From positions 62,001-126,000 of the forward strand of contig NZ_JAQMWP010000017.1 of the NCBI RefSeq assembly GCF_030403745.1: a stretch of DNA of 64,000 nucleotides, in the 5' to 3' direction. The DNA is from Streptomyces sp. S.PB5. GTDB lineage: Bacteria; Actinomycetota; Actinomycetes; Streptomycetales; Streptomycetaceae. The notes beneath the pieces were generated by a model. The model saw only the letters and a list, made by a program, of their open reading frames with translations, had not been told where the DNA came from and searched no databases. Made by a program: the position numbers and the translations under genes. Of the stretch, positions 7,799 to 15,541 are shown one piece after another. Position 1 is the first letter of the stretch; every line of letters begins with the position of its first letter.

Positions 7799-8133
7799 CC
7801 CTCCCGGGCAGGATTCCGGAAGCGGTTGATCGACGAACCAGCCGTCGGCCAGAAGGACCGCTGACACCGCCCCCGTAACTGCATACGAACCACAGCGGCC
7901 GTCGCAGGTCCAACGTGCTGATGGGCTGGACCGCCATCAGCACCGTGTGCGTCGTGAAGCGCACGGTCTCATCGGCCGCCGCAGAACTGGGCGAGCAGTA
8001 CCGGATGTGCTCACTCAAGCCGAACCGCCCGACTTCCCTTGGATTCTGCGCACATCCCGTAGCCCGAAGCAGGGAGCAGGGCTGTTTAAGGTTTAAGGAA
8101 GGTCGCGGCACCCTTCAGTCCCGCGGAGCACCC
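7799..8133. other. Gene-free interval between the GBL island and the replication module
   Basis: This 335-bp gap marks a change of gene content. I looked for a tRNA end, attachment-site repeats or a transposase remnant and found none that I can support. Open frames on both strands here look like chance frames. Confidence 0.4.
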
Positions 8134-8535
8134 CTACAGCGGCAGCGTGATCCCCAGCTCCCGCATCGCCGTCGACGGCGGCCCGCCCTCCGAGCGCTCC
8201 GTCTTGCACCCCTTGACGCCCGGCGCGAGCGTCCGCGGATCGACCGCCTCGGCCGGCGCCCCGGTCTCGTACAGACCCTCGGGGTCGGTGTCGCGGTCGT
8301 GCGGCAGCAGCCAGAACACGCGGCGGCGGAAGGTACCCGAGGAACGGGAGGGCTTCGCGCCCGGCCCGAGGAGGGCGTACCCGACCATGCGTCCGTCGCG
8401 GTGGTAGGCGGGTTTGCCGCGCCGGGTCGGCAGCCGGTCCAGGCTCTGGCGTACGTAGTCGAGCGCGCTCATGTCCTCGAGCCAGACGAAGTCGGCCTCG
8501 TGGACGAGCTCGTCCTCGGCGATGAGAGCGCTCAT
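8134..8535 (-). CDS. DUF6009-family protein
   Basis: This 133-aa protein of unknown function begins MSALIAEDELVHEADFVWLEDMS and has a central RRGKPAYHRDGRMVGYALLG segment. It has no signal peptide or membrane segment. In my recollection such proteins sit next to primase/polymerase and P4-helicase genes on Streptomyces plasmids and integrated elements. Its ATG overlaps the stop of the helicase gene (ATGA at 8532-8535), so it is translationally coupled to it. A role in replication or copy control is inferred from position only. Confidence 0.75.
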   Translation of the reverse strand: MSALIAEDELVHEADFVWLEDMSALDYVRQSLDRLPTRRGKPAYHRDGRMVGYALLGPGAKPSRSSGTFRRRVFWLLPHDRDTDPEGLYETGAPAEAVDPRTLAPGVKGCKTERSEGGPPSTAMRELGITLPL

Positions 8536-10055
8536 GCTGTCTCCTCGTCGGCGACAAGTCCGATGCCCGGATAGTACTTGCGCTGATTGGACAGGATCAT
8601 GTCCTTGGGCGAGGCCAGTCCCACCACTTCGCGGACCCGGGCTGCGAAGGCACGTGACGAGATGGCCGGGGCCCCCTCATTCTGGCACCACGCCTTGTAG
8701 GCCGCGTACAGATGTGCCTGTTCCGCCCTCAGATCTGCGTCGAGCCGGCAGGACTCGCCGAGGAAACGCCCGGTGTGGTCCTCGGTGTCCGCGTAGGCGG
8801 TGGTGGCGATCCGGACGCGTTCGGGCCCGGTGAGGTCCTTCTCGCCGCTGAGGTAGCGACGGGCGCCCGTGATCAGCCAGTTGAGGATGCCGGGGCCCTC
8901 CTCGGTGACCAGGATGTCGGCCAGGTTGTCGATCTTCCGGTCGTCGGGGACGACCCGCTCGAACGGGATCAGCCGCATCCGGCGCCAGAACGCGAAGCCA
9001 CCGGTGCCCACTTCGGGCCGGTGGTTGCCCAACAGCCAGAGTTTGTGGGTGGGTTCGAAGCTGAAGAAGTCCTGACGCATCCGGCGCGCCTTGATCCGGT
9101 CACCGCCGGTCAGCAGCTTCACCCGCGCCTCGTCGAACCGGTCCCCGGGCTTGACCTCGCTGCACACGATGACCCGCCGGCCGTGCAGTTCGGCCAGGTC
9201 GGTCGGATGCCCCTCGTAGGGACGCGCCATCAGGAAGCCGGGGGGCGCCGCGTCCGCGTAGTCGCCCACCAGCTTCATCAGCACGTCCAGCAGCACCGAC
9301 TTGCCGTTCTTGCCGGACCCGAACAGGAACGGCATGACCTGCCCGCCGACGTCCCCGGTGATGGAGTAGCCGAGCAGCAGCCGCAGGAACTCGATCATCT
9401 CCGCGCCCTCGGGTCCGTCGCCGAAGGTGTCGGTGAGGAACCGGTCCCAGCGCGGCGTGGGCATCGGCTGCGGGGCCGCGGTGGTGGAGCGGGAGTGGAA
9501 GTCCTTGTCCGGGTCGGGGGTGCGGATCAGTCCGGTGCGCAGGTCGACGATGCCGGCCGGGGTGCACAGCGCGTACGGGTCGGCGTCCAGGCGGGCCGCA
9601 TTGAGGACCATGCCGGGCGCGGACCGGGCCTGGGTGAGCATCGCGTTCATGCCACCGGTGCTCAGCGCCCGGCGGCGATGCTGCTGCAGCGCGGAAGCGC
9701 TGTACAGGCCGCGCGGATCGCTCGTGGCCAGGGACTCCGCCAGGTCACCGGCGGCCCACATCACCGTGTCGTCCTCGTCGACCTGCCAGCGGGTGCTGTC
9801 CCAGCGGAACCAGCCGAGCCCCGGCACATGCCGGTAGTCGTTGGAGTACAGCTGCACGAACAGTTTGGCGTTGCCCCGGTCGCTGAGCGTGTCGGGCAGC
9901 AGCCCGTCCGCCGTGGCCTCCCCCGCCCCGACGGGCAGCTCTCCGCCCTGGCCGGGATGCGGCACGGGCCGAGCGGGATGCGCCGCGGGCTGGGCGAGGA
10001 TCTGTGCGGCGACGGCCTGGGCGTCGAAGAGGACGTCGTCCTGACGGGACGTCAT
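8532..10055 (-). CDS. Phage/plasmid primase-helicase, P4/D5 family
   Basis: This 507-aa superfamily 3 type helicase has an N-terminal D5_N-like region, then Walker A FGSGKNGKSVLLDVL in the middle of the protein. A Walker B-like RRVIVCSEV follows, then GDRIKARRM and WLLGNHRPEV (sensor-like), and a C-terminal winged-helix portion. Such proteins unwind the origin in P4-like phages and many plasmids. The start is ATG at 10055, overlapping the primase stop by ATGA; a longer in-frame start would overlap the primase gene. With the primase/polymerase and the iteron array upstream it forms a compact replicon module. Confidence 0.88.
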   Translation of the reverse strand: MTSRQDDVLFDAQAVAAQILAQPAAHPARPVPHPGQGGELPVGAGEATADGLLPDTLSDRGNAKLFVQLYSNDYRHVPGLGWFRWDSTRWQVDEDDTVMWAAGDLAESLATSDPRGLYSASALQQHRRRALSTGGMNAMLTQARSAPGMVLNAARLDADPYALCTPAGIVDLRTGLIRTPDPDKDFHSRSTTAAPQPMPTPRWDRFLTDTFGDGPEGAEMIEFLRLLLGYSITGDVGGQVMPFLFGSGKNGKSVLLDVLMKLVGDYADAAPPGFLMARPYEGHPTDLAELHGRRVIVCSEVKPGDRFDEARVKLLTGGDRIKARRMRQDFFSFEPTHKLWLLGNHRPEVGTGGFAFWRRMRLIPFERVVPDDRKIDNLADILVTEEGPGILNWLITGARRYLSGEKDLTGPERVRIATTAYADTEDHTGRFLGESCRLDADLRAEQAHLYAAYKAWCQNEGAPAISSRAFAARVREVVGLASPKDMILSNQRKYYPGIGLVADEETA

Positions 10056-11149
10056 GCACGCCCTCCCAGCGACAACGGCCGCAGCAGACCCGCATTCAGC
10101 CCGCTGCGGATGATGCCCGTACAACGCCGCTCCTGCCCCGGCCGGGCATGCTCGGCCGCGGCCCGCAGGGCCCGCTCGGCCTCGTCAACGGTGAGCCGCC
10201 CACCGGCCACAAGCCCTCCCGCGGTGTAGGCGGCGCGGTTCAACTTCTCCGAGAACGCGGCCCCTTCGGACACGGCGGCACAGTCGGCCACCTCCGCGAG
10301 CAGGGCACCCAGCACCCGCTGCACGGCACCCCCGCCTCCGCCCGCGGCGAGCACGGCCTGCCTGGCCCGGGGCGGCACCGGCCGCGGAGCCGGCACATGG
10401 GCGGGCGGCAGATGCCCGGTGCGCTCCAGCTCCCGCGCCAGCCACCCGGGCAGCGGAGCGGGCTCCCGCACCGCCCCGACCGCCCGGTACACCCCGGCCT
10501 CGGTCACGGTGCCGGGGGCGACGATGTACCCGCCGTGCGCCCGTACGTCGACCTGCCATGCCAGGGCGCGGCCGCCGGACCCGGTGGAGCACTGCCAGCG
10601 ATGTCCCTCATGGGCCCGGTACCAGACGTGCAGTCCACCGGAAGGGGTGCGTACGCGCAGTGTCGTTTCGTCATCGGCGGGCCCCACGACGCCCCGCAGG
10701 GCGGCCAGCACACCGATCGTGTGGAAGCCGTTGGCCAGACCGGTCAGGTCCACCCCGTCGGAGATACCGATCCCGGGTAACAGCCGGTCCCTCCCGGGCA
10801 GTTCCCGTTCGTGTGCGTCGATGTCCACGACCACCAGCCCCGCGGGACCGCAGGCGATTCCGACCCCGAGGTCCGGGTTGCCGCCCCACCACTGCTCGAT
10901 CCGGGCGAAGTCCAGGGTGGCGGCGTGGAACCCGTGACACCAGCGGCCGGTGGCCGTGCAGCCGCAGCCCTGACGACTGTGCCCGGGCTGCCGGCAGGAC
11001 GCGCAGTTCCCGGCTGGAGTCTTGCGCCCCGGCGTCAGCGGATGGACCGGCCAGCCCCGGCTCGCACACCACCGGGCGATGGCCAGCGACCCGGCGACGG
11101 GAGCGGAAAGCATCGAGCGGACAAGCGAGTTCTGCAGCTCAGAGGCCAT
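10052..11149 (-). CDS. Bifunctional DNA primase/polymerase (prim-pol)
   Basis: This 365-aa AEP-superfamily primase/polymerase has an N-terminal Cys-rich segment (CASCRQPGHSRQGCGC, probably zinc-binding). The catalytic metal motif is VVVDIDAHE, and SGGLHVWYR supplies the s-x-H type motif. A C-terminal helical tail carries regularly spaced basic residues. It would prime and extend DNA at the origin. The ATG at 11149 follows GGGGGG at 8 nt, and the longer ORF reading into the iterons is rejected. It is the first gene of a three-gene operon with the helicase and DUF6009 gene. This arrangement resembles replication loci of actinomycete plasmids. Confidence 0.88.
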   Translation of the reverse strand: MASELQNSLVRSMLSAPVAGSLAIARWCASRGWPVHPLTPGRKTPAGNCASCRQPGHSRQGCGCTATGRWCHGFHAATLDFARIEQWWGGNPDLGVGIACGPAGLVVVDIDAHERELPGRDRLLPGIGISDGVDLTGLANGFHTIGVLAALRGVVGPADDETTLRVRTPSGGLHVWYRAHEGHRWQCSTGSGGRALAWQVDVRAHGGYIVAPGTVTEAGVYRAVGAVREPAPLPGWLARELERTGHLPPAHVPAPRPVPPRARQAVLAAGGGGGAVQRVLGALLAEVADCAAVSEGAAFSEKLNRAAYTAGGLVAGGRLTVDEAERALRAAAEHARPGQERRCTGIIRSGLNAGLLRPLSLGGRA

Positions 11150-11804
11150 GCGCACCCCCCAACAGCGACCGAAGCGACTGAGCGACCGAAACAGCGTAGC
11201 GAAGCGTGTGGGGGACGAGAGCCTCATGGGGAAACAAAGATTCGAGTCGCCGCCACATGGCTGAAGACCGTCCCCGTGAGACGCCCAGCGACCGTCGGCG
11301 CCCGGTCGGCGCTCTACGGTCTCGAAGAAACCCCAGGTCAGCGAGGCGGCCGCCGGAGATCAGCGACTGAAGCGACTCAACTTCCCCATATATGACGCCC
11401 GCGCGCACCCTCGCACGCCCACCACTGTCCTCATAAACCTGGACCTTGAGTCGCTTCAGTCGCTGCCCGACCAGGGGCACCCGCCTGACCTGGCACTTCT
11501 CACCGATGCGGGACAGCGACGGAAATGATCTCCGGTCGCTGCTCCTCGGTCGCTTCATCCGCAGCGGAGCCACCGCCGACAGCGACTGAAGGCGCCCCGG
11601 CGGGCAGTCCGGACGGATGAAGCGGCTCGGGCAGCTCAAGCGGCTCTGCAGCGAACCTGCAGCCCGCTCGTCCTGTCGGGCCGTCAGTCGCTTCGGTCGC
11701 TGACACCCCTGATCCGCAGGCGGAACTTTCCGTGCCCCTGCCCCATACTGATCTCTCAGCAGGACACCAGACCCGCCTCCACCCAGGGCCAGGGAGGAAA
11801 CGAA
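11150..11804. repeat. Iteron-rich intergenic region, candidate replication origin or operator array
   Basis: This 655-bp gap between divergent genes carries repeated copies of AGCGACTGAAGCGACT and variants. Exact copies are at 11362-11377 (plus) and 11449-11464 (reverse complement), forming a perfect 16-bp inverted pair. Variants occur at 11163-11178, 11581-11594 and 11686-11701 (reverse, inside a palindromic GTCAGTCGCTTCGGTCGCTGAC-type unit at 11683-11704). Half-units with GGTCGCT occur near 11534 and 11548. Such spaced repeats next to a primase/helicase operon fit initiator-binding iterons. A repressor operator array is the alternative. Confidence 0.7.
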
Positions 11805-12377
11805 GTGCCGGATCGCACCCATGAGTTCGGCATGTACGGTGCCCGTGGCATCAAGGGCCACGAGGCCGTCGCCCGCCGGCTGGACGCCCTGGCCGGCTAT
11901 GTCGCCACCCCGGTCACCGCCCGCCGTGGTCTGCTGGCCCGACTGCACTACCTCACCCGCACCGACCACGCCCGCGCGGCCGCGCGCGCCGCGGGCCTGA
12001 CGGTCACCGATCGCACCCTGAAGGCCTGGCTGGACGGCAAGCGCAGCCCCTCGAAGAAGAACCTGGACCGCATCGAGCAGGCCTACCGCACCGTCCGCCG
12101 CCACAACACGGCCCGCTATCTCCTGGCCCGCCTCAACCGTGAGGGCCGCGGCACCCGGGTCGAGATCCACCCCCTCAACCAGTCGCAGGTCCCCCGGCCC
12201 CGCCAGCGCATGGTGGAGTTCCGCACCCTCAACGTCCGTCACTGGGACCGCATCGTCGAAGCCTGGTCCCTCGACGACCTCCAGGCCCTCGACGACGCCT
12301 GGGTCGACCAGATCGTGGACCTCGGCTCCCAGTGGGGCCAGTACGAGTACGTCACCAACATCGGCTTCGCCGCCTGA
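11805..12377 (+). CDS. HTH DNA-binding protein of the replication module (layout resembles terminal protein Tpg)
   Basis: This 190-aa protein has a central helix-turn-helix (ARAAARAAGLTVTDRTLKAWLDG, about residues 60-84) followed by a basic stretch KRSPSKKNLDRIEQAYRTVRR. Its C-terminus is conserved-looking, WSLDDLQALDDAWVDQIVDLG. I recognise no enzyme motifs. Its size, early HTH and acidic C-terminal tail resemble the Tpg terminal proteins that prime Streptomyces telomere replication, but I see no diagnostic identity and databases usually call such proteins regulators. It is divergent from the prim-pol operon across the iterons, which it may bind. The GTG at 11805 follows AGGGAGGAAACGAA. Confidence 0.6.
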   Translation: MPDRTHEFGMYGARGIKGHEAVARRLDALAGYVATPVTARRGLLARLHYLTRTDHARAAARAAGLTVTDRTLKAWLDGKRSPSKKNLDRIEQAYRTVRRHNTARYLLARLNREGRGTRVEIHPLNQSQVPRPRQRMVEFRTLNVRHWDRIVEAWSLDDLQALDDAWVDQIVDLGSQWGQYEYVTNIGFAA

Positions 12378-12831
12378 CCCCTCCCCGCGTCGGGCCGACG
12401 ATCTTCTCCGCCCCGTGACCGATCACCTGCCCGGCCTCGGCGTCGTCGGACGGCAGGCCGGCCAGGACCGCGGGCAGGTCGATCTCTCCCAGCAGCTCCG
12501 CGACGCGGGCCGCCTGCTGCGCGGAAAGCGCCCTGGGCGGCGGTCCGAAGGGCGCGATGTCGTACGGGGGTACATCGAGGAAGCCGACGTCGATCGCGGT
12601 GTCGCCCGCCGGGTCGCCGTCCGTGGCCCGACGCAGCGCGTCGAGGTGTGTCGCGTCGAGATCCGCCAGCTCGCAGACCCGTTCCAGCAGGGCCGGTGCC
12701 CAGTCCAGGTCCAGGACGTCCGCCGACGGCGGATCCCAGCGAGGGTCCGCGTCGGACGGTGCTTCGGCGGACGTTCGGCAGGCTACGAGGTACTCCGCCG
12801 GTACGCGGGCGAGTTGCTGGGTGACGGCCAT
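12352..12831 (-). CDS. DUF1877-family protein
   Basis: This 159-aa soluble protein begins AVTQQLARVPAEYLVACR, with LDLDWAPALLERVCELADLD and a central GDTAIDVGFLDVPPYDIAPFGPP segment. The pattern fits the YfbM/DUF1877 family of unknown function. It converges with the HTH gene, and their 3' ends overlap by about 26 bp. The GNA-hairpin array lies upstream of its start. Confidence 0.7.
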   Translation of the reverse strand: MAVTQQLARVPAEYLVACRTSAEAPSDADPRWDPPSADVLDLDWAPALLERVCELADLDATHLDALRRATDGDPAGDTAIDVGFLDVPPYDIAPFGPPPRALSAQQAARVAELLGEIDLPAVLAGLPSDDAEAGQVIGHGAEKIVGPTRGGVRRRSRCW

Positions 12832-12876
12832 GACCGGATTATCGCGACGGTGTGCGGAGGTGTACCTGACACCCTA

Positions 12877-12994
12877 GGACAACGGAGTTGTCCGAAACCG
12901 GAGCAAGGCGGCGGAGCCGCCGGTGGGTGGGCGCGCGGAGCGCGTGGGGCTGTCCGTCGCGTAGCGACGGCGCGTCGGGTCTGCGGAGCAGACC
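12877..12994. repeat. Array of five short hairpins with GNA triloops
   Basis: Five consecutive palindromes occur: GGACAAC-GGA-GTTGTCC (12877-12893), GGCGGC-GGA-GCCGCC (12907-12921), GCGCGC-GGA-GCGCGT (12931-12945), CCGTCGC-GTA-GCGACGG (12954-12970) and GGTCTGC-GGA-GCAGACC (12978-12994). Stems are 6-7 bp, loops are always GNA, and spacers are 7-13 nt. Stem sequences differ, so the array is conserved in structure rather than sequence. Packed GNA-loop palindromes are known from Streptomyces telomeres. Ordinary small extragenic palindromes are an alternative. Confidence 0.8.
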
Positions 12995-13051
12995 GCGCGC
13001 GGTGAAGGTGAGGAGGTGAGGGAGGGGGATGAGAGGGGTTCGGCCCACCCG

Positions 13052-14224
13052 CTAGGTCATGTTATTTGCTGTGCGAACTGGTTCCGGAGGGGTCTCCATG
13101 GGCTCCGCCTCCACCGCTCTGCGCAGTTGTTCCATCCGTACCGGCATCGGTTCCCAGCCCGGCAGGCCGGCCATGATCCAGTTGAGGGCCGTCATCCCGC
13201 GGGCGAAGGCCTGGGTGAGGCCCTGGGGGCGCAGGGTGATGCCCGGTGGGCCCGCCTTGGTGGGGACCAGCGTGACCCACAGGCCCGAGCGGCCGCCGGT
13301 GAGGGGCACCGACTCCAGCAGTTCTTCGCGGACCTTCAGCCAGCGGCGTACCGCCACTCGCGTGCCCTGCCCGAGCGGGTACCACTCGATCTCCGGTGCG
13401 GGGGTCAACTCGCGCTGTGCCGCGAGGATCCGCTGGTAGGTGGCCTCCGAGACCTGGTCCCTGCGGCCCCACAGGACCGCGCGCACCGATGACGGGTAGA
13501 CCTCGGCCAGAGCCGCTATCTCCTCGGCACGGTTCGGCGGCGCCTTCTGCTGCTTGCGGCGGATGGCCACCGCCCGCTCCCCGGGCGCGAGATCGGTCAG
13601 GTGCAGCGCCGCCAGTTCGCCGGAGCGCGGTGCGGCGTCCAGGACGATCGAGACCATCGCCAGGAGCCGGGTGCGGTCCTCGAAGGACAGGGTCGTGCCG
13701 TCACGCTCGTACGGGCCCGTCCCGGCCATGTCCGCCAGCCGTCGGTACAGCGTGCCCAACGACTCGGGGCGGACGGTCGACTTGGGCTCCGGCTGCGACA
13801 CGGTGGGCAGCCACTCCGCCCTGCCCTCCGGCGCGGCGAGCGTCGCCATGATCCTCAGACAGTCACGTACGATCCGCAGCGTCGCGGGAGGCAGCTCCAC
13901 GCCCCTGCCCTGCTCCTGCTGCAATGCCCGCAGTTCTCCGGCCTGCGCGAGCTCCCAGAAGGCCCGCAGCGCCTTCGGTGTGAAGAGCTGGGAGGCCGAG
14001 CGGGTCGACCGGGCCGGCAGTTTCCCGCCGTCCGCGGCCCGGTCCCACATGCCGACGACCATCCACAGCTGGCGGGCCCGGGCCGCGGAGACCTTCCCTG
14101 GCAGCCCGCCCGGCCCGCCCACGGCCTCGCGCTCCGGCCAGCGGCCGGGATCACGCGGTGCGACACGGGCCACCGCCTCGGCCAACTGTCTGACCGCGGG
14201 CGTCCTGTACGTGTGCTGAGGCAC
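13052..14224 (-). CDS. Tyrosine-recombinase-like protein lacking obvious catalytic residues
   Basis: This 390-aa protein has an N-terminal helical core-binding-like half. Its second half resembles the catalytic domain of tyrosine recombinases: LLAMVSIVLDAAPRSGELAAL matches the box I region with its Arg, followed by RRKQQK. The box II HxLRH-like position reads PVRMEQLRRAV, with no His, and I find no C-terminal Tyr in the expected context. It may be a diverged or inactive integrase, or a DNA-binding relative. The GTG at 14224 follows AAAGGAG. The gene sits almost exactly between two 19-bp direct repeats. Confidence 0.6.
   Translation of the reverse strand: MPQHTYRTPAVRQLAEAVARVAPRDPGRWPEREAVGGPGGLPGKVSAARARQLWMVVGMWDRAADGGKLPARSTRSASQLFTPKALRAFWELAQAGELRALQQEQGRGVELPPATLRIVRDCLRIMATLAAPEGRAEWLPTVSQPEPKSTVRPESLGTLYRRLADMAGTGPYERDGTTLSFEDRTRLLAMVSIVLDAAPRSGELAALHLTDLAPGERAVAIRRKQQKAPPNRAEEIAALAEVYPSSVRAVLWGRRDQVSEATYQRILAAQRELTPAPEIEWYPLGQGTRVAVRRWLKVREELLESVPLTGGRSGLWVTLVPTKAGPPGITLRPQGLTQAFARGMTALNWIMAGLPGWEPMPVRMEQLRRAVEAEPMETPPEPVRTANNMT
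13055..13073. repeat. Direct repeat copy 1 flanking the recombinase-like gene
   Basis: GGTCATGTTATTTGCTGTG matches the copy at 14260-14278 at 17 of 19 positions. It overlaps the last codons of the recombinase-like gene. The A/T-rich sequence stands out against the GC-rich surroundings. Confidence 0.75.
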
Positions 14225-14259
14225 CTGTTGCTCCTTTCCCGGGCGTCGCCGAAGCGCTG

Positions 14260-14278
14260 GGTCATGTTATTTACTTTG
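14260..14278. repeat. Direct repeat copy 2 flanking the recombinase-like gene
   Basis: GGTCATGTTATTTACTTTG lies about 36 bp upstream of the recombinase-like start and is in the same orientation as copy 1. It could be an attachment-site core, a target duplication or part of the promoter. Confidence 0.75.
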
Positions 14279-14377
14279 ACATATCTGATGGGACGTTCGC
14301 AGCCGCGCGGGCTATCCGCTCCGCATCCTTGCGTGCTACACCCGGAAGTTCACCCGTGATCCGGGAAGGAGGCCCGC

Positions 14378-15502
14378 GTGACGATCGGGTCCGGGAATCG
14401 GCCGGTGCGTGTCGCCGTCATCGGTGTGGGCATCCTCGGCGCGAGTGCCGGATGGCACCTCTGCCGGCACGGCGCCCGGGTGGTGTTCGTCGACGCGGGG
14501 CGGCCGGGCGAAGGTGTCACCGACTGGTCCTTCTCCTGGGTCAACGCCGGCAACAAGACCGTGCGCAGGTCCTACTTCGATCTCAACGTCGCGGGCATGG
14601 CGGCACACCGGGAGCTCGCCGGGATCATCGGAGCGGACTCGTGGTGGCATCCCGGCGGCCATCTGCGCTGGGCGGACGACCCCGTGACGCACGCGAAGAA
14701 CCTGGAGACCGCCGAGCTGCTGCTCGACTGGGGTTACCGGGTCGAGGTGTGCACGGGGGCTGAGGTGCGCCGCCGTCTCGAACCCGCTCTCGCGATGCCT
14801 GACGAGACTCCCGTCCTGTTCTACCCCGACGAGGCCTGGGTGCACGGACGCCGGCTCGTCGGCCGTCTGGTGGACCGGGCCGTCGCGTCCGGGGCCGAGC
14901 TCCGGTCCGGTACCGCGGTCCGTGACATCGGTACCGGCGGCGACGGGAGCGTCCGGACCGTCGCTCTGTCCGACGGAAGCCGTCTCGACGTCGACGTCGT
15001 CGTGAACGCGGCGGGCCCCGCTGCCTCTCAGGTCGCCGGGCTCGTCGCACGGGATCTGCCGATGCTCCGCGAACCCGGCGTCGTCACCCGGCTCGCCTGC
15101 GCCCAGGTCCCGGTTCACCGGGCCATGCACGCGCCGCACATCGAGATCCGTCCCGACGGAGAGGGTTCGGTGGTCCTGCACAGCCGCGAGATCGACGCGC
15201 TCATCGACACCGGCGAGGAGCCGGCCCGGCTCGCCCGCCTGCTCCACGACTCGGCGCGGCACGCCGTTCCCGTGCTCGGTGACGCCCGCGTCGCACGGAC
15301 ACGGGTGTCCCACCGGCCCATCCCGGCCGACGGATTCCCCTCGGTAGGGGCGGTGCCGTCCGTGCCCGGCTACTTCGAGGCCGTTTCCCACAGCGGCATC
15401 ACGCTCGGACCGGTGCTCGGCCGGCTGCTCGCCGCGGAGATCCTCAGCGGGAAGAGGGACGAGTTGCTCGCGGACTTCCGCCCGGAGCGGTTCCCCGTGT
15501 GA
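14378..15502 (+). CDS. FAD-dependent oxidoreductase, DadA/glycine oxidase type
   Basis: This 374-aa DAO-family flavoenzyme has the N-terminal dinucleotide motif VAVIGVGILGASAGWHL (residues 11-27). DWSFSWVNAGN is typical of the family, VVNAAGPAA lies in the mid-region, and the C-terminal flavin-contact region reads FEAVSHSGITLGP. Such enzymes oxidise amines or D-amino acids. The substrate cannot be read from sequence. The GTG at 14378 follows GGGAAGGAGG. It stands alone, just right of the replication module. Confidence 0.85.
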   Translation: MTIGSGNRPVRVAVIGVGILGASAGWHLCRHGARVVFVDAGRPGEGVTDWSFSWVNAGNKTVRRSYFDLNVAGMAAHRELAGIIGADSWWHPGGHLRWADDPVTHAKNLETAELLLDWGYRVEVCTGAEVRRRLEPALAMPDETPVLFYPDEAWVHGRRLVGRLVDRAVASGAELRSGTAVRDIGTGGDGSVRTVALSDGSRLDVDVVVNAAGPAASQVAGLVARDLPMLREPGVVTRLACAQVPVHRAMHAPHIEIRPDGEGSVVLHSREIDALIDTGEEPARLARLLHDSARHAVPVLGDARVARTRVSHRPIPADGFPSVGAVPSVPGYFEAVSHSGITLGPVLGRLLAAEILSGKRDELLADFRPERFPV

Positions 15503-15541
15503 GAGCCGAGGTCTTCGGCGTACGACGGTCGCACGGCGGCC

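Noticed and set aside
7799..8133. tRNA gene or attachment site marking the left end of the replication module
   Set aside because: No cloverleaf, CCA end or repeat shared with the right side could be found by eye.
11207..12242. Minus-strand open frame running through the iterons and antisense to the HTH gene
   Set aside because: It covers repeat-rich non-coding DNA and the reverse of a clear plus-strand gene.
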